A stretch of 64,000 nt of DNA from [Clostridium] polysaccharolyticum (lineage in GTDB: Bacteria > Bacillota > Clostridia > Lachnospirales > Lachnospiraceae): assembly GCF_900111595.1 (NCBI RefSeq), contig NZ_FOHN01000007.1, forward strand, positions 88,768 to 152,767, given 5' to 3'. Shown piece after piece: positions 63,984 through 64,000 of this stretch. How positions within the stretch are numbered: position 1 is the stretch's first letter; each line of letters begins with the position of its first letter. The translations under genes and the position numbers were made by a program. A model generated the notes under the pieces. The model ran no database searches. It worked only from the letters and a program-made list of their open reading frames with translations, and had not been told where the DNA came from.

Positions 63984-64000
63984 ATGCTAACATAAATAAG

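Larger units (their letters stand above)
63394..64000 (+). mobile_element. IS66-family element, left end, degraded and cut by window edge
   Basis: GTAAGCGTC at 63394 is a typical IS66-family terminus. It is followed by tnpA- and tnpB-like accessory genes in the usual order, both broken (amber stop in tnpA, early stop in tnpB). The main transposase gene would lie beyond the right edge. Confidence 0.75.

Overview
The window looks like chromosomal DNA of a low-GC, anaerobic, motile, fibre-degrading Clostridia, most likely a Lachnospiraceae member (Butyrivibrio/Eubacterium-like). The reasons are AT-rich codon use, AGGAGG ribosome binding sites, secreted glycoside hydrolases with Pro/Ser/Thr-rich linkers and CBM2/CBM3/CBM6/CBM22/ricin-type modules, a giant 2-hydroxyacyl-CoA dehydratase activator, and CheV/MCP chemotaxis genes. 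No species can be named from the sequence alone.

Region 1 (2-20009) is one long co-directional operon that enters from the left edge and ends at a strong hairpin at 20057-20095. It reads as an unusual biosynthetic cluster: two B12-binding radical SAM enzymes, an A-PCP NRPS protein, a stand-alone A domain, two free carrier proteins, a chorismatase-like protein, a divergent KAS III-like enzyme, a class III aminotransferase, an AsnB-type amidotransferase, an aldehyde dehydrogenase, a BtrH/C39-like cysteine acyltransferase, a free-standing PheRS-type B3/B4 domain, a three-gene ABC exporter, a LysE-type exporter and a protein of unknown family. There is no condensation or thioesterase domain, so the BtrH-like protein and AsnB are the best candidates for making the amide bonds. 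This is the part of the window most likely to be an undescribed system.

Region 2 (20010-29910) holds a GH43-CBM6-ricin-CBM2 enzyme behind a highly structured leader RNA, a sodium-coupled amino acid transporter, an esterase, CheV, a zinc-ribbon protein with 21-residue tandem repeats, uracil-DNA glycosylase and a small membrane protein. Region 3 (29927-39449) holds the 1410-residue dehydratase activator, a LysM protein, a CBM22-GH10-CBM3 xylanase and a MATE transporter.

Region 4 (39537-48977) has a queDECF operon for the queuosine precursor preQ1, with a sigma-A promoter, a preQ1-I-like aptamer and an intrinsic terminator upstream. It is followed by a CotH fragment, small proteins, a Xer-type recombinase, 4-alpha-glucanotransferase, a possible orphan non-coding transcript and an S66 LD-carboxypeptidase. 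Region 5 (49076-58774) has a doubly truncated esterase-lectin gene, an SDR lacking its YxxxK motif, a GH5-CBM3 cellulase with a cre-like site, an HxlR regulator divergent from a ferredoxin / Fe-S membrane protein / CoA-disulfide reductase operon, and an MCP.

Region 6 (58826-64000) is an accessory, partly decayed zone: a secreted BACON-like protein, small membrane proteins (one with an amber stop), a GNAT-fragment/cytidine-deaminase chimera, a CAT-like acetyltransferase, a GNAT, hairpin repeats and a degraded IS66-family element running into the right edge.
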